Positions 36,901 to 48,399 of a stretch of 64,000 bases of DNA are shown here, piece after piece. The position numbers were made by a program, and so were the translations under genes. The stretch's first letter is position 1; each line of letters begins with the position of its first letter. The notes beneath the pieces were generated by a model. It was given only the letters and a program-made list of their open reading frames with translations. It was not told the DNA's origin and searched no databases. Source of the stretch: Jaltomata sinuosa (taxonomy: Eukaryota; Streptophyta; Magnoliopsida; Solanales; Solanaceae); the NCBI GenBank assembly GCA_003996215.1, contig QJPP01000273.1:868001-932000 (forward strand), written 5' to 3'.

Positions 36901-39461
36901 TGGTGTTGAATGGAGATTTGACCATGAGGCACTCCCACAAAACCTTATTAGCAGGTAATAATTTCACTAATCTTCTATTTTCCTGTTTCCTATTTGGTGT
37001 CCGGTATCTTTTTTGGGACCTGACTAAGGTAAAGCGCTCCCAACCAAAGGCGACTCGATTCATATAGGGGTCGAACTTGGGACCTGTGGTTAAAGATGGA
37101 AGGGTGCTAACCACTCTATCACAATATTTGGTGATCACTAATCTTGTGTTTTTTTTGGTTTTCCACTCGGTGTTTGGGGTCCGATTAATCCGTATTAGTA
37201 AAAAAATATCCCATTTTGGGGGTAAAATACTCTCAATCAAAGGCGACTCCATTCACAAGGGTCGAATTTGAAACCTGTAGTTAAAGATACAAGGGTGCTT
37301 ACCTCTCTACCACAACTTTGATGATCACTAATCCTTTTTTCTTTTTGGTTTACCACATGGTGTTTGGGCTCGTTTTGGGGCCCGACTAATCCGTATTTGC
37401 ATTGAAAAATCCCACTTGGGGGTAAAACTCTCCCAATCAAAGGTGACTCCTTTCACTAGGGTCGAACTTGAGACATCTGATTAAAGATGGAGGGGTATTA
37501 ACTATCCCACCGCAAACTTTGATGGTCACTAATCCCTTGTTAAGTTTTATTCTTGAGTTTAGGTTTTATGCACAGATGGTGTAAATAATAATATTTATAT
37601 GATCACATAAATTATAAGGTATTTACAGGTAAATCTTTATAATTATAAAAAACGGGACGATAAGATATGATACAATTATTCGATAAGATATAATATTTTT
37701 TAAATTATTTATATATAGTATAATTTTTTGACGAAAAGGGGTTGGACCTTGTGCCCCTGGCTCCAACCCTGCTTCAACTAACATGTTATTTTGTGCAAAA
37801 TTTTACAGGGGATTGGCAGAGGAAGATCCAAATGCACCATATGGTTTGAAACTAACAATAGAAGATTACCCTTTTGCTAATGATGGTTTAGTACTTTGGG
37901 ACACACTTAAACAATGGGTAACAACTTATGTTAACCATTATTATCCACAAACAAATCTCATTGAATCTGATAATGAACTCCAAGCTTGGTGGTCAGAGAT
38001 CAAAAATGTTGGACATGGTGACAAGAAAGATGAGCCATGGTGGCCAGAGTTGAAAACCCCAAATGACTTAATTGATATTATCACTACTATAGTTTGGGTA
38101 ACTTCTGGCCACCATGCTGCTGTTAACTTTGGCCAATACAGCTATGCAGGTACATACTTTGGTTTTTTTACTTCGGGTTTTTCATACTGTCGGTGTATAT
38201 AAGTTAAATAAAACGGAGATTTGGAGTAACGATAAAGTAATCTTCGTGTGAGTATTCGAGCTGGGAAATCAGTCACTGATGTTTGTATCATGTCAAGATA
38301 GCCTACTTAGCTATATATTACATGATACATCCCCTTGGGTACGACCCTTCCTGAATCCTGTGTGAACGTGGAATGCTTCGCGCACCAGGCTGTCCTTTAG
38401 TGTATATAATTAAGTTAAGTCATTTCAAAAAAGTTTTAACTTCTACACACTGACAATATAATTACCTAGCTTAGAGATCTCACTTAGAGTGAAGTGTTAC
38501 TTATAATTATCCTTTAGGTGAACTGATAGTATAAAATTCACGTTTTTTCAGTAGTGAGTGTACAATCATCATCCCACCCCACTCTACCTTAATTTCTTCA
38601 AAATGAAAATTCCTTTTTTTCTACTTATTGTATTTACACTATCTACATATATGTCCTCAATTCTTGACTGCTTTGGACTGTTTTCCCTTGAGCCGAGGGT
38701 CTATCAGAAACAACCTATCTACCTCAGGCTAAGGTCCGCGTATGCTCTACCTTTTCCAGAACCCGTTTTGTGAAACTACACTAGATAAACGATGGTAACA
38801 TATATGTCCTCAATTCTGGACTGCTTTGGACTGTTTTTATTTGAGTCGAGGGTCTATGGAAACATCATCTCGACCTCTGAGGTAGGGGTAAGGTCTGCGT
38901 ACACTCTACCCTTCCCAGACCTCACCCACTTTATGAGATTACACTAAGTAAACAATGGTAACATATATGTTTGCGTGAACGTGGGATGCTTCGTGCACCA
39001 GATTGACTTTTAATATTGACTATTATTGTATTGCATATGTAGGGTACTTTCCAAATAGGCCAACAATTGCTAGGTCAAAAATGCCAACTGAGGATCCAAC
39101 AGATGAAGAATGGAAGTGTTTCTTGAATAAACCTGAGGAGGCACTACTAAAATGCTTCCCATCACAAATTCAAGCAACAAAAGTAATGGCAATTTTGGAT
39201 GTGTTATCAAACCATTCACCAGATGAAGAATATCTTGGTGAAAAAATTGAACCATACTGGGCTGAGGACCCCGTAATCAACGCGGCGTTCGAGGTATTTT
39301 CAGGGAAATTGAAGGAGCTTGAAGGGATTATTGATGCTAGAAATGCTGATAGTAAGTTGTGTAATAGAAATGGAGCTGGAGTTGTGCCTTATGAATTATT
39401 GAAACCATTTTCTGGACCTGGAGTTACTGGAAAAGGTGTACCTTATAGCATTTCCATTTGA
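27954..39461 (+). CDS. LOXC: Chloroplast 13-lipoxygenase, LOXC type (copy 1)
   Basis: Ten exons: 27954-28287, 30253-30521, 31254-31485, 32468-32791, 33591-33676, 34014-34124, 35256-35557, 36688-36954, 37809-38149 and 39043-39461. All are GT-AG and in frame, giving 894 residues. The first ~70 residues are Ser/Asn/Lys-rich, like a plastid transit peptide. A PLAT/LH2 beta-barrel region follows (about 90-230), then the lipoxygenase catalytic domain. Predicted iron ligands are His547 and His552 in YHQLVSHW, His744 and Asn748 in HHAAVNFGQ, and the C-terminal Ile894 in YSISI. From memory the sequence is very close to tomato LoxC, which oxygenates linoleic and linolenic acid at C13 to make hydroperoxides for C5/C6 volatiles. 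Relative to copy 2 it lacks one residue at QVFCATW. Introns carry many small mobile elements. Copy 2 lies 9 kb downstream. Confidence 0.95.
28630..28935. repeat. Decayed fold-back MITE in LOX copy 1 intron 1
   Basis: Contains the diverged family words TTTAATTTAGTTTTAACTG, ATGTATTACG, GTTGAGACCAAGTTGAGGTG and TCAAGGCCAA seen in the 15259 and 59909 elements. Termini are no longer clear. Confidence 0.45.
29447..29672. repeat. MITE with GTTTGGTTGG ends in LOX copy 1 intron 1
   Basis: Starts GGTCGTTTGGTTGG, holds several ATTATC/GATAAT words and the pair ATAAGTTATC / GGATAAGTTATCCC, and later reads GGCAACCAAACAAGACACC, roughly the inverse of the left end. Type (Tourist-like or other) not settled. 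Absent from copy 2 intron 1. Confidence 0.6.
30560..30785 (+). repeat. Short run of the intron-2 minisatellite in LOX copy 1
   Basis: Two to three degenerate units begin TTGATTTATTAGA and include GGATTTCTTCGTCCA and TATATACACTGA. The same unit is expanded to about nine copies in intron 2 of LOX copy 2, so it predates the duplication. Confidence 0.7.
30919..31165. mobile_element. Stowaway-type MITE in LOX copy 1 intron 2
   Basis: The ends CTCCCTCCATTTTAATTTA and AAATTAAAATGAAGGAG are inverse. The element is flanked by TA on each side (30917-30918 and 31166-31167). Internal words TTTGACTTGGCACGAAATTT and CATGCCATGTGAAAAGT are typical of this family. Confidence 0.8.
33167..33432. mobile_element. 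CACTA-type MITE in LOX copy 1 intron 4
   Basis: Termini are CACTACTAGAAA and TTTTTTTAGTAGTG. The interior matches the 18854 and 57744 elements (GGAAAATTTGTGCTATAG, CATAGTGAAAAATAG). It is flanked by GCTCGGACTCT-family elements at about 32825-32945, 33030-33155 and 33440-33555. The orthologous intron of copy 2 lacks it. Confidence 0.75.
34921..35243 (+). mobile_element. 5'-truncated LINE 3' end in LOX copy 1 intron 6
   Basis: Starts TAGGGTAGCAGGTTAGCAGG, has the T-rich linker, then CTGAGCCGAGGGTCTATATC, ACCTCTCTACCC and GGTAGGGGTAAGGC. Copy 2 lacks it although the preceding 700 bp of intron 6 (34140-34880 and 58630-59440) align. Confidence 0.7.
35558..36670 (+). repeat. Six-unit tandem repeat in LOX copy 1 intron 7 containing the splice donor
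   Basis: Units starting AAGTGATATGATG begin near 35560, 35730, 35917, 36104, 36291 and 36484, so the period is about 187 bp after a first unit of 170. Each carries CTTCTTAAAACGTGA, GACTTGATGGTGT and TATGTAATCTT. The repeat begins exactly at the exon 7 / intron 7 border, and the internal units repeat CATTGGTAAGTGATATG, the real donor context. Confidence 0.9.
36965..37540 (+). repeat. Three tandem copies of a tRNA-related dispersed repeat in LOX copy 1 intron 8
   Basis: Each unit reads TTGGTGTCCGGTATC or a variant, then a GACTAA..CCGTATT segment, CAAAGGCGACTC, a GGGTCGAACTTG box-B-like word and ACCACTCTATCACAA. Copy 2 intron 8 has two such units at about 60610-61010, and others lie at 40290-40430 and, inverted, near 21500-21600. 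Confidence 0.65.
38209..38400 (+). mobile_element. tRNA-derived SINE in LOX copy 1 intron 9
   Basis: Reads GGAGTAACGATAAAG (box A side), GTATTCGAGCTGGGAAATC (box B side), CCTTCCTGAATCC and GCACCAGGCTGTCCTTT. It is flanked by GTGTATATAA on both sides. The same SINE with the same flank is in intron 9 of copy 2. Confidence 0.75.
38645..38965 (+). repeat. Tandemly doubled LINE/SINE tail in LOX copy 1 intron 9
   Basis: Two units start ACATATATGTCCTCAATTC at 38645 and 38798, and a third start is at 38961. Each holds GAGGGTCTAT, ACTCTACC-type and CTACACT/TTACACT words of the LINE tail. Confidence 0.65.
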
Positions 39462-39477
39462 TTTTTGAAATGCCTAC

Positions 39478-39548
39478 AATAGACCCTCGTAGTCGGGCGG
39501 GCCCTTCCCCGGACCCTGCACTTAGCGGGAGCTTTAGTGCACCGCGCT
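39478..39548 (+). mobile_element. SINE 3' fragment in the 3' UTR of LOX copy 1
   Basis: CAATAGACCCTCGTAGTCGG, CCTTCCCCGGACCCTGC and GTGCACCGCGCTACCC are the SINE 3' block. It lies 17 bp after the stop, before AATAAA at 39601-39606. Copy 2 has no such insertion after its stop. Confidence 0.75.
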
Positions 39549-39600
39549 ACCCTTTTTTGTGCCTTTTGTTTTGTGTGTATGTCAAAGACATGAATTTTGT

Positions 39601-39606
39601 AATAAA
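39601..39606 (+). terminator. Polyadenylation signal of LOX copy 1
   Basis: AATAAA 140 bp after the stop codon, with a second AATAAAA close behind and T-rich sequence downstream. This is the usual plant arrangement, judged by eye only. Confidence 0.5.
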
Positions 39607-39797
39607 GTTTCATGTGTAATAAAAATGATGCTATCCATATGTGTTATCTCTTTTTTTTTCTTTTACAAATGCTCATTAAAACAATATTAGTTCCTATATT
39701 ATATTGATACGAACTTCATCGCTGATCTGTCACTAAATAGCTAGCTCATAGCTAACAGTTTTTTTTTATAATCTTTCACCACTCAATACAATAACAT

Positions 39798-40045
39798 AAC
39801 CAGTGTAATCCGATAAGTGGGGTCTGAAGAGGGTAGAGTGTATGGAGACCTTATTTCTACCTAGGGAGGTAGAGAGGTTGTTTCTGATAGACACTCGACT
39901 CAAAAGAAAGCATATAAAAGAAGGTAGAATGGAAGTGAAAAAACCGTGACAAAATATATACTATGAAAAGCAAGACAAAACAATCCCGTAAAAAGGACAG
40001 GAAACAACAGACAAGCGAGACAACACTCTACTCCTACGTACTAAT
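39798..40045 (-). mobile_element. LINE/SINE 3' end, inverted
   Basis: On the minus strand it has the tail words GAGTGTCTATCAGAAACAAC, CTCTCTACCTCCCTAGG, CACTCTACCCTC and CAGACCCCACTTATCGG. About 130 bp of T-rich linker lies upstream. Confidence 0.65.
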
Positions 40046-40445
40046 TAAGGTTATGATGTCTTCATTAAGTTACATTGATAAGAGCAGTGCCTCGATGGAA
40101 AGAGTTATCTGATGCGTGTTGCTGGTGGAAGATAGCAAGCATCCCATAGAATTAATCTAGGTGCGCAAAATTGGTTCGAACACTAGTCATAGGGGAAAAT
40201 CGTTATAATCCCAAACATGCATGAACCCTAACAATTACAGCCTGTAAGAACCCTAACAAAGAGCTTATGGTTCCATTGAATAGATTTTTTTTTTTGGTTT
40301 CCCACCTATGATGCGTATATTGGAGCCCCTACTAATTCGGATTGCATACTGCATGGCCCATTCTGGGAGTGACGCTCCCAACATGGTTTTCTTCATACTC
40401 AGAGTTCAAATCCGAAACCATAAAATGTTACTATTAATGGACATA

Positions 40446-40448
<3 letters not shown>

Positions 40449-40515
<67 letters not shown>

Positions 40516-40529
40516 TATCTATCTATCTC

Positions 40530-40580
<51 letters not shown>

Positions 40581-40590
40581 CTCTATCTAT

Positions 40591-40637
<47 letters not shown>
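40449..40637. repeat. Compound microsatellite
   Basis: (CT)n, then (ATCT)n, then (AT)n in direct succession over about 190 bp, ending in (AC)n. The long open frame across it is an artefact of the simple repeat. Confidence 0.95.
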
Positions 40638-40644
<7 letters not shown>

Positions 40645-40930
40645 TAGTTCTGAGCACGTGTGTTGCACGTGTGTCTCATGTTAATTTGTGTCTACTTATT
40701 CAAACGATATACATTTTATGAAACACATTTGTGTAATGAGTAAAAGAAAATATAACTATGAAAAAACATGTCATTTTGCAGAATAATATAGGTCTTTGAA
40801 GCTGCAAATGTGATATCTTTATAATTGCATTGTTCTGCTACATAGATCGAGAAAAAATGCTTAAATTACATCTCATCCGATAGAAGTTACTGTCAATAAA
40901 ATCCGATAGAAGTTACTGTCAATAAAATTA

Positions 40931-41186
40931 CCCTCCGTTCCTTTTTAGTTGTCATGGTTTCTATTTTGAGAGTCAAACATATGAAGTTTGACCAACATTT
41001 TAATACATATTTTTTCATTATATTGATATGAGAAAAATTGCAACTTGTAGTATTTTTCGTATAGTTTTTGAATATCTAAATTTTAATTTTAAAATATTAA
41101 GGTAATCTAATCTAATTAAGCTTTGAAAAATAGTCAAATTGACTCTCGAGAAGCGCAACATGACAACTAAAAAGGAACGGAGGGAG
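40931..41186. mobile_element. Stowaway-type MITE
   Basis: CCCTCCGTTCCTTTTTAGTT at the left and AACTAAAAAGGAACGGAGGG at the right are perfect inverse arms. They are flanked by TA at 40929-40930 and 41187-41188. Confidence 0.85.
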
Positions 41187-44100
41187 TAAAAGGTATGTCA
41201 AAGGCCAAAAGGATATTTATTATGAATCAGAGGTACTATATTCTTAATTAATGTTCCAAAGTAGTTTTAATAGGTGTGTAAAGAGATTTAAAATTTAAAA
41301 AAAATAAATCAATGTAGTGTAACTTTAATTCGGTGCAATTTCAAGATAATCGGTCAATGATTTCTACTCTTCTCTTTTTTCTAAACCTGTTTATTTTTTC
41401 AAGCAATTCATACTTGTGCAATTCCCGTTAAGTAATTTAATTAATTTGCCTATATATGTTATTTATCTTTAACTTAACAATTCTGTAAAAGAATATTAAC
41501 ATTTTTTTAAAGTAATGGTCATTATAAAGTTCATTAAACATAATATTGACCTTATTAAAATTCAAATGAACCAACAATATCATATTTTATTTATCAAATA
41601 GAATTATAGTTTTTTGTTATTTGGGAACTTCAATTTTTTTGTTTCTCTTTCTAATTTTTCATTTATGGTGAAATGGACTACATATTGATCACATGGTAAG
41701 CTGCACTATTACTCTATTAATTTATAAATTCTTATCGTGCATTTTTATGATTTGATTTTGTTGAATTCTGAACGTTATAACTCAATGTTTAATTTCTTAA
41801 GTTATAACTGTTATCAAACTTTTAATTCATTAAATTATCATTGAAAAAATTTATTTATTTTCTTAAATATGTTTATGGCAAATTGCTTGCAAATCCCTAT
41901 TTTTTTCTTAAACTTTTGCTAAAAGATTTTAGCCTGCTTGCAATAGGAGTATTGATAATTATCAACTACAAAATTAAACCTTCAAAAATTAACAGATACT
42001 TACTCATTATAAAGTAAACAAAAGACATATCAATTCTCTCTTTACATAAAGTAGAAACAACCCAAGAATATTTGAATGCTAAAATTAAAATATTACATGC
42101 TAGGAAAATAATATATGTGTCTAAAACTTTTTTGTACAATGATATATAAGAATTGTGTCGTTAAAATAAATTTATGTCAAAAATTTTAAAACCTAATAAG
42201 AAGAGTCGATAGCAAAGTTGATTCTGATGGCTAATCGAATTATAGATTTCAACAACTCTAGATACTTCCCTCCTCACAAATTGTTGTTTTTCTTGCAAAA
42301 ACAAAGGAAAAAGATGAAAATTGACAAATTAAATTGATATCATAGCCCATAAAAATAGTGAGTAAGAATTGAGAAATCCTTTCTTGCCTTTTTATAGCTA
42401 TTTTTTAATTTGCATTCCTTGAATCTTCCCATTCATGTATTTACTACTCCTAATTAATTAGTCTATATTTTATTGCATTTAGCAATAAAAAGTAAGTAAA
42501 GTTGTAATGTAAATTATAAAGGGCCATTTTTAATTCAATGCAGGGTTTAAAATAAATTGAATACCAAGACATTGAATAGGTATAGAAAATTAAAAAAGAA
42601 TTCTAGGGAAATTGAAAAGAAACCAAAGTATTGAATAGAGGGGAAGTTTAGGAAGATGAAAAGCATTCTAAGACATTGAAACTGCAGTAATTGTGTAGAT
42701 TATGAAGGGTCATTTCGTTGATTTGGGTTAAAAATTCATAACTATATTCATGCAATTTAAATATTAAAATTTAATTAAATTAGATATTTTACTTATTATA
42801 TTTTTAATGTAGGGGTAAAATAGTAATCCAACTCTGCACTTTGGAGTTTCCTACTTTTAATAAATAAATAAATAAATAAATATAAATATATATATTTCCA
42901 GGAAACCTTAATTCCCCAACTAAACTATTTGAAATGTCAAAGATAAGATTTGTGGAGGACACAAACACCACCACATATCAGTTTTCCTAGTTGGTCCCAA
43001 AGCCAATTAGAAATGTCAAAAATCTAGAAATGTGAAAAATATGTCAAAAAATTCTATAAAAAAAGTTATTTAGAATGTCAAAAATTCATTTTCATATAAT
43101 AGCCACACCACATATCATTTTCCTAATTGGTCCCCAAAACCAACAAGGCAACAAGTAGCAAGCCAACAAACAAAAAAATCATTTTCATATTATAGCCAAA
43201 AATTTCATTTTTCATAGGTTAAATTTCCAAGAAGTATCCTTTGATGTATTGCTATCTTATCTAAACAATATCCAACATGTCAAGCTAAGATATAATATAA
43301 TATAATAAAATAAATAAAAGTGTATTTTATCTGATAGCTTAATTTTTTAGATGAGATGATCACAAACATCAAAGTGATTATCAGATCAGAGTAGACAGAG
43401 AGCTTCTGAGTTCATAGGTTTTTCACGTGGTTGATCTACGAAAAAAAATCAGGCTCGCACATGAAAAGACATGTTAAAACATAATATAATATAATAAAGT
43501 AATTAAATATATGTTGTCCGTAATAACTATCTCAACTTTTAGGATGAGATGATCGCATACTTCAAAATCTGGGCACATTAGTCAAACTATAATTAATTTA
43601 TGTTAATGATAAATAGGTTAAAAATATCTCCCTCTACTTTTTTTAGGCCATTTATGACAGTTTTCCATTAAAATAAGTATCCAAAGACATTTTTACCCTT
43701 AGCTCTTCATCTAACTTAGCGCTGTTCCAAAGATACTAATAAAAATGTGAATTTCCGATGGACGTTCACCTCAGAACACTATTGAAAAATATGAAATTTT
43801 CCACGAAAAATTCGTTGGAAAGTACTTTTCTAATGAGCTAATTTTCGACAGATTAATTCCGTTGAAAATCAATTGACATTTTTTTTAACTGTGGAACAAC
43901 GACGACATCATGCATATGCTTGTGAAACTGTTTACTATAGACCAGTTTCTCTTTGTATGTCTTTGGACGAATCTTACTAATAAATGAGGCTCACTTGTGG
44001 TCGATTCATGGCCTAAAGTCGGAACCTACAATCATTCAACATACGTAAATATAATGTAATTTGTGAATGTGGCGCGAAAATAAATTCGAAATAGTGGAAG

Positions 44101-45269
44101 TGAAATTCGAGAAATTTTTTCTTGAGTTAGAAATGGTCGAAAAATAAATAATTGTGGGTGTTGAGCTATGGAGAGGTAATATTGTCCAATTTCATTTATT
44201 TATTAAAAAATTGATAATAATGACATCACAATAATACATCAAAATTTATGATGCTATAAATACTGATATTATTTATTTTAATGAAGCTATATGAATAGCA
44301 CGTGTAAAACAAGTTCATTGAATAATTGAATAAAAAAGACAATGTGATGGCCACTATTTTGAAAAACTTTAATTTAATTCACAAAATATCTTTCTGGAAA
44401 GTCCATGTCATTGAAGATTTTAAGATTAAAAAAAAATTGAAATATATAATTTAACCCCATAAAATAGGTTACCTTCTTTAGTTATACATGTCAGCTTCAA
44501 TTAGAACATGCCCGCACGATTTTATAGTTTATTGAGGCTACTATGTATAATTAAAAATATATATATATTTTATGTGGTTAACTTATCTACTTAATGAATG
44601 TTTGAGAACATACGCAGAATTTACGAAGACATAGATTTCTCTTTCGATTAAATCTAAACTTGATTGAATAAACTAATTATACCTCAGTGAACGTAAATAT
44701 GCAAAAAAAAAGCGCTTAGGGCTTAGTCTTGAAGAAGAACATCTTTCAACTATTTATCCTCTTGGTTCTACCTATGATTTCAAAAAGCTCATTCGATTAC
44801 TTAGAAGAAATTGCAATTAAACCAAACAAAATAACGCAAAGATAATTACTAAATTGTTACTTTTTCGATTATACAAAATAGTATATAAATATGCCACTAA
44901 ATGCAAACTCCATAAGCAAATTCAAACCTAAACAAACGAGAATTCAAACCCGCGATTATACATCAAGACACTATTTTTGTCAAATATCCTATAGTAAACT
45001 ATTCCATAATAATAGAAAAGAACATCGAAGAAATAGAATTAGAAAATATATTACACTTAACGATTGATCCAAACTTTTATTTTGAATTTAATCTCTGAAC
45101 TCTTTTAAGCTTCTCCAATGCTCTCTAGGTCAAAAGTCCCCAATCAAATGTATTTAGGCTCTATTTATAACATGCTCCAAAAGGCTCCGGATGAAAATAT
45201 CCTTAATTGAAAAAAGTCCAAAAAAATCAGTCCGTCATACATTGCGCGGTCTCATGTTTAAGGTTTTTG

Positions 45270-46281
45270 ATGATATAAAAAGGACAGACCAATGTATCAA
45301 GCTTTCATTATATGCGGGATTCGAAAAAGGATCGGACCACAAAAGATTGTTATACGCATTATTCTACATTTGTGATATATTTTTTCTAGAAGTTTCTTTT
45401 GTATTTGACAGGTTGATTTATAACTCATTATTTAACTTATTTTCACCCAAATTTCTTTTGGACATGTCAATTTAACTCAACCCGTTTTGGTTAGCTGAAA
45501 TTCAGTTTGATCCGCCTATTCAATAACCATATCTGTAAACCTATTTTAGTATGAGGGGAACTTTCATAAATAACAACCAATATGAATTTAATAAGGCTTC
45601 CATAGCAATATTTTGCCTAATTATATAACATAGTAATTGTTTTCATAGCAATTGTATAATCTCAGCATATAAATACAAATACACGCATATAGATTAATAC
45701 AAATAGAGTAATCTTGGCATACAAATACAAATCAATAAATCTCGGCATACAAATACAAATTCGTTAGAGTAATCTCGGCTAATAAACACAAATTCGTATT
45801 GTATATTTTGTGAAATCTCAACATACAAATACAAATACAAGCATACAAATACAAATACAGTTGACTACTGTTGATTGAGAGAATGACATACAAATACAAA
45901 TACAGTTGAGTGTTGATTGAGAGAACGACATACAAATACAAATAACAATAGTTTTAAACTCTCTGTTGCAAAATATAATTAAATTAAACTATTGCTACGA
46001 AGCATAACTAGGCATGAATATTTAATACATTATGTAATTTTTCCTTTTTAGTATCTATGCAAGCGTTTTACAAACCAAAGACATAACAAAAAAGAAGAAT
46101 AAAAATATCTATATAAAGAGAACCCTTTAATTAGAGAACATAATACAAACCAACACATATATCTTCTTGACCCAAAGAAGAGAAAAACAAATAAAAAATG
46201 TTGAAGCTTCATCTTCAACAATATAAAAAGGTAACTCGACGTAACAAGTTTTCATTATATGCAGGGTTCCAAAAAGGATAA
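45270..46281 (+). pseudogene. Duplicated LOX promoter, leader and first codons
   Basis: The block copies the lipoxygenase upstream region: GGACATGTCAATTTAACTCA, TATATAAA at 46110-46117, ATACAAACCAACACATATAT, then ATG at 46198. The reading frame starts MLKLHLQQYKK, close to the true first exon, then diverges and stops at 46281. From about 46221 the sequence restarts as a second copy of the 45270 region (period about 951 bp), and that copy continues, after an insertion, into the working LOX copy 2 promoter. Confidence 0.75.
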
Positions 46282-46406
46282 GAGCACAAAAGTCTATTAT
46301 ACGTAATATTATTCTACATTTTTATATGTTTTTGCTGAAGTTTCTTTTGTATTTGACAAATTGGATTACGATCCATTATTTAACTTATTTCAACCCAATT
46401 TTTTTT

Positions 46407-46583
46407 GAAAAAATTACATAATTAATCAAATATCCTTATCATAACTACTAAATATTCCAATACTTTAAAATAATTACACATATCTCACTAGTTTATAATT
46501 ACATATAAAAATTATGTGCGTAGTCCAAAAAAAGTGCCCCAAATTACTCCTCCTATATCTATCTCCAACCCCCCCCCCCCCCC

Positions 46584-46621
<38 letters not shown>

Positions 46622-48201
46622 AAAATAAGATAAGATTTTTGCCTATAATCTCGTCTATTTTCAAATCAATCCAAATTCTCCTCCAAATCTGATCTCAGAT
46701 TCAAGGCGGCTGATTTCAGATCTCAAATTCAAGGAGAGATTTTCCAGATCTCAAATCTGAGGCATTGTAGGCAGATTCAGAAGGGTTATTTTTTTTGTAG
46801 AGGTGTGTTGGTCTCATCAAAGCGCCCAATTTAGCGTTGCTTTAGGCCAGAGAAAATGATCGGATCGGAGTTCCGACGTCGGTGATGAACAGTGTCTTGT
46901 CGAAGCTTCCACCGTCAATTGAAGCTGGATTTTTTAGAGGAGATAGCTCTAAGGATTGCGAACAAAACCAAGTGGTTGAACTACCAAAATTCTAGCCGAA
47001 AAGTATTCAAAATTCAAGGCAGCTGGTTCTAAGGTTACTAACATGGAGTTTACGGCTGGTTCAAGTTGACGGTGTACTCTTCTTGATGTATTTTTCAACA
47101 CTTTTTCCCCAACCTTGGTGGCACATTCACCAGCTCATACACCGCCGCCAAGGGTGGTGCAAGTGGTGATTTTGGTAGCAAAGATCCGGTGATATTTGAT
47201 AAAAGGAATTTTGGGCTGTACATATACATGTATCAAAAGTTCTAACGGGGCAACCTTGATACTAGATACATGTATTTTAGATACATTGTATGAATTTTAT
47301 ACTGGATACATAAAATTAATACTAGATACACTAAATGAAATTGATATTGGATACTGTGTTTCTTTTCTTCTTCATCTAAGTACGTATCTATATACATAAA
47401 CATGTATTAAAAGTTCTGACATGCAACATTAATACTAGATACATATATTTTTTGATATAATATATGAAATTCATACTCAATACGTCAAACTAATATTGGA
47501 TACATATAAACAGATAAGTGTGTAAGTTATGGATACATGGTAGACATGCTATCTACCATGTATCCATGTATTTACGTTTATCAATGTTCTTGACTATCAA
47601 TTTTTTGGGGTTAGTTGTGTATCTGATTACAAGATTCATGTAATGACAAATCCACAACTTACATATTTATCTGACTATAACATCATGTAAATACACTTAG
47701 TTATATGTATATGATACACCTATGTATAACATATCTAACATGTATCCACCCGTACCCAATTATTTGACTATCAATTATTTATGCTAGATCTGTGCATATG
47801 ATACACTTACATCAAGGGTGGAAGCATCATCGTCTATCTCAGATACAGAGAAGCAAATTAATTCTCTTTTGAAAAAATTGACGTCGAATTATCCGATGAG
47901 AAGGAGAAATTTGATAGAACCGTGGTGAATTTTTTTTTTGAAATTTGAATTTTCTAGTTGTTTGGGGAGCTCAGGGATACTCCATATCCGATTGAGATTG
48001 ATTGACAAGTGTAATTTAAATCAGTTACTTCCTTTTAAAGCGTCCCAATTAGTTACGTTACATATGTATCTAGGATACATGTTTCACAACCTCAAATACA
48101 CACGTTTTTCTAATTAAAATGCTGGAGAAAATGTAATTTTTGAAAATACCAATTTAAAATATAATTAAACATCAAACTAGTGCGTTTTATATTGTTTACA
48201 C
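46407..48201. mobile_element. 1.8-kb insertion in the LOX copy 2 promoter
   Basis: Comparison with the two other promoter copies shows contiguous sequence split here. The flanks are A followed by eight T (46398-46406 and 48202-48210), consistent with a 9-bp target duplication. The insert has a long C run plus (TC)n at about 46568-46620 and many GGATACAT / ATACATGT words, but no coding region I recognise. No clear terminal inverted repeats were seen. A non-TIR Mutator-like element is one possibility. Confidence 0.55.
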
Positions 48202-48320
48202 ATTTTTTTTTCTTTGGACATGTCAATTTAACTCAACCCGTTTTGATTAGCTGAAATTCAGTGCGACCCGCCTATTTAATAACCATACCTTACAAGCCAA
48301 AGATAACCAAAAAAATCATC

Positions 48321-48328
48321 TATATAAA
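48321..48328 (+). promoter_or_regulatory. TATA box of the second lipoxygenase gene
   Basis: TATATAAA 79 bp before the ATG at 48400, in the same context as copy 1. Only about 190 bp of conserved promoter lies between the 1.8-kb insertion and the start codon. Confidence 0.7.
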
Positions 48329-48399
48329 GAGAACTCATTAGACACCATAATACAAACCAACACATATATCTTCTTGACCCAAAGAAAAGAAAGAAAAAA

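Larger units (their letters stand above)
39462..48399. other. Spacer between the two lipoxygenase genes
   Basis: No intact gene. It contains an inverted LINE tail (39798-40045), a SINE piece (about 40075-40215), a compound microsatellite (40449-40637), a Stowaway MITE (40931-41186), sequence duplicated from the 20.5-24.5 kb region (about 42850-44600), a minisatellite-like CATACAAATACAAAT tract (about 45665-45945), a duplicated lipoxygenase promoter with start codon (45270-46281) and a 1.8-kb insertion (46407-48201). Confidence 0.65.

Noticed and set aside
40445..40684. Long Ser/Leu-repeat open frame
   Set aside because: It is a translation of the CT / ATCT / AT microsatellite; not a protein.
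45191..45475. 94-residue frame upstream of the decoy LOX promoter
   Set aside because: Overlaps sequence that also occurs as non-coding LOX upstream DNA; no domain and no conserved start.
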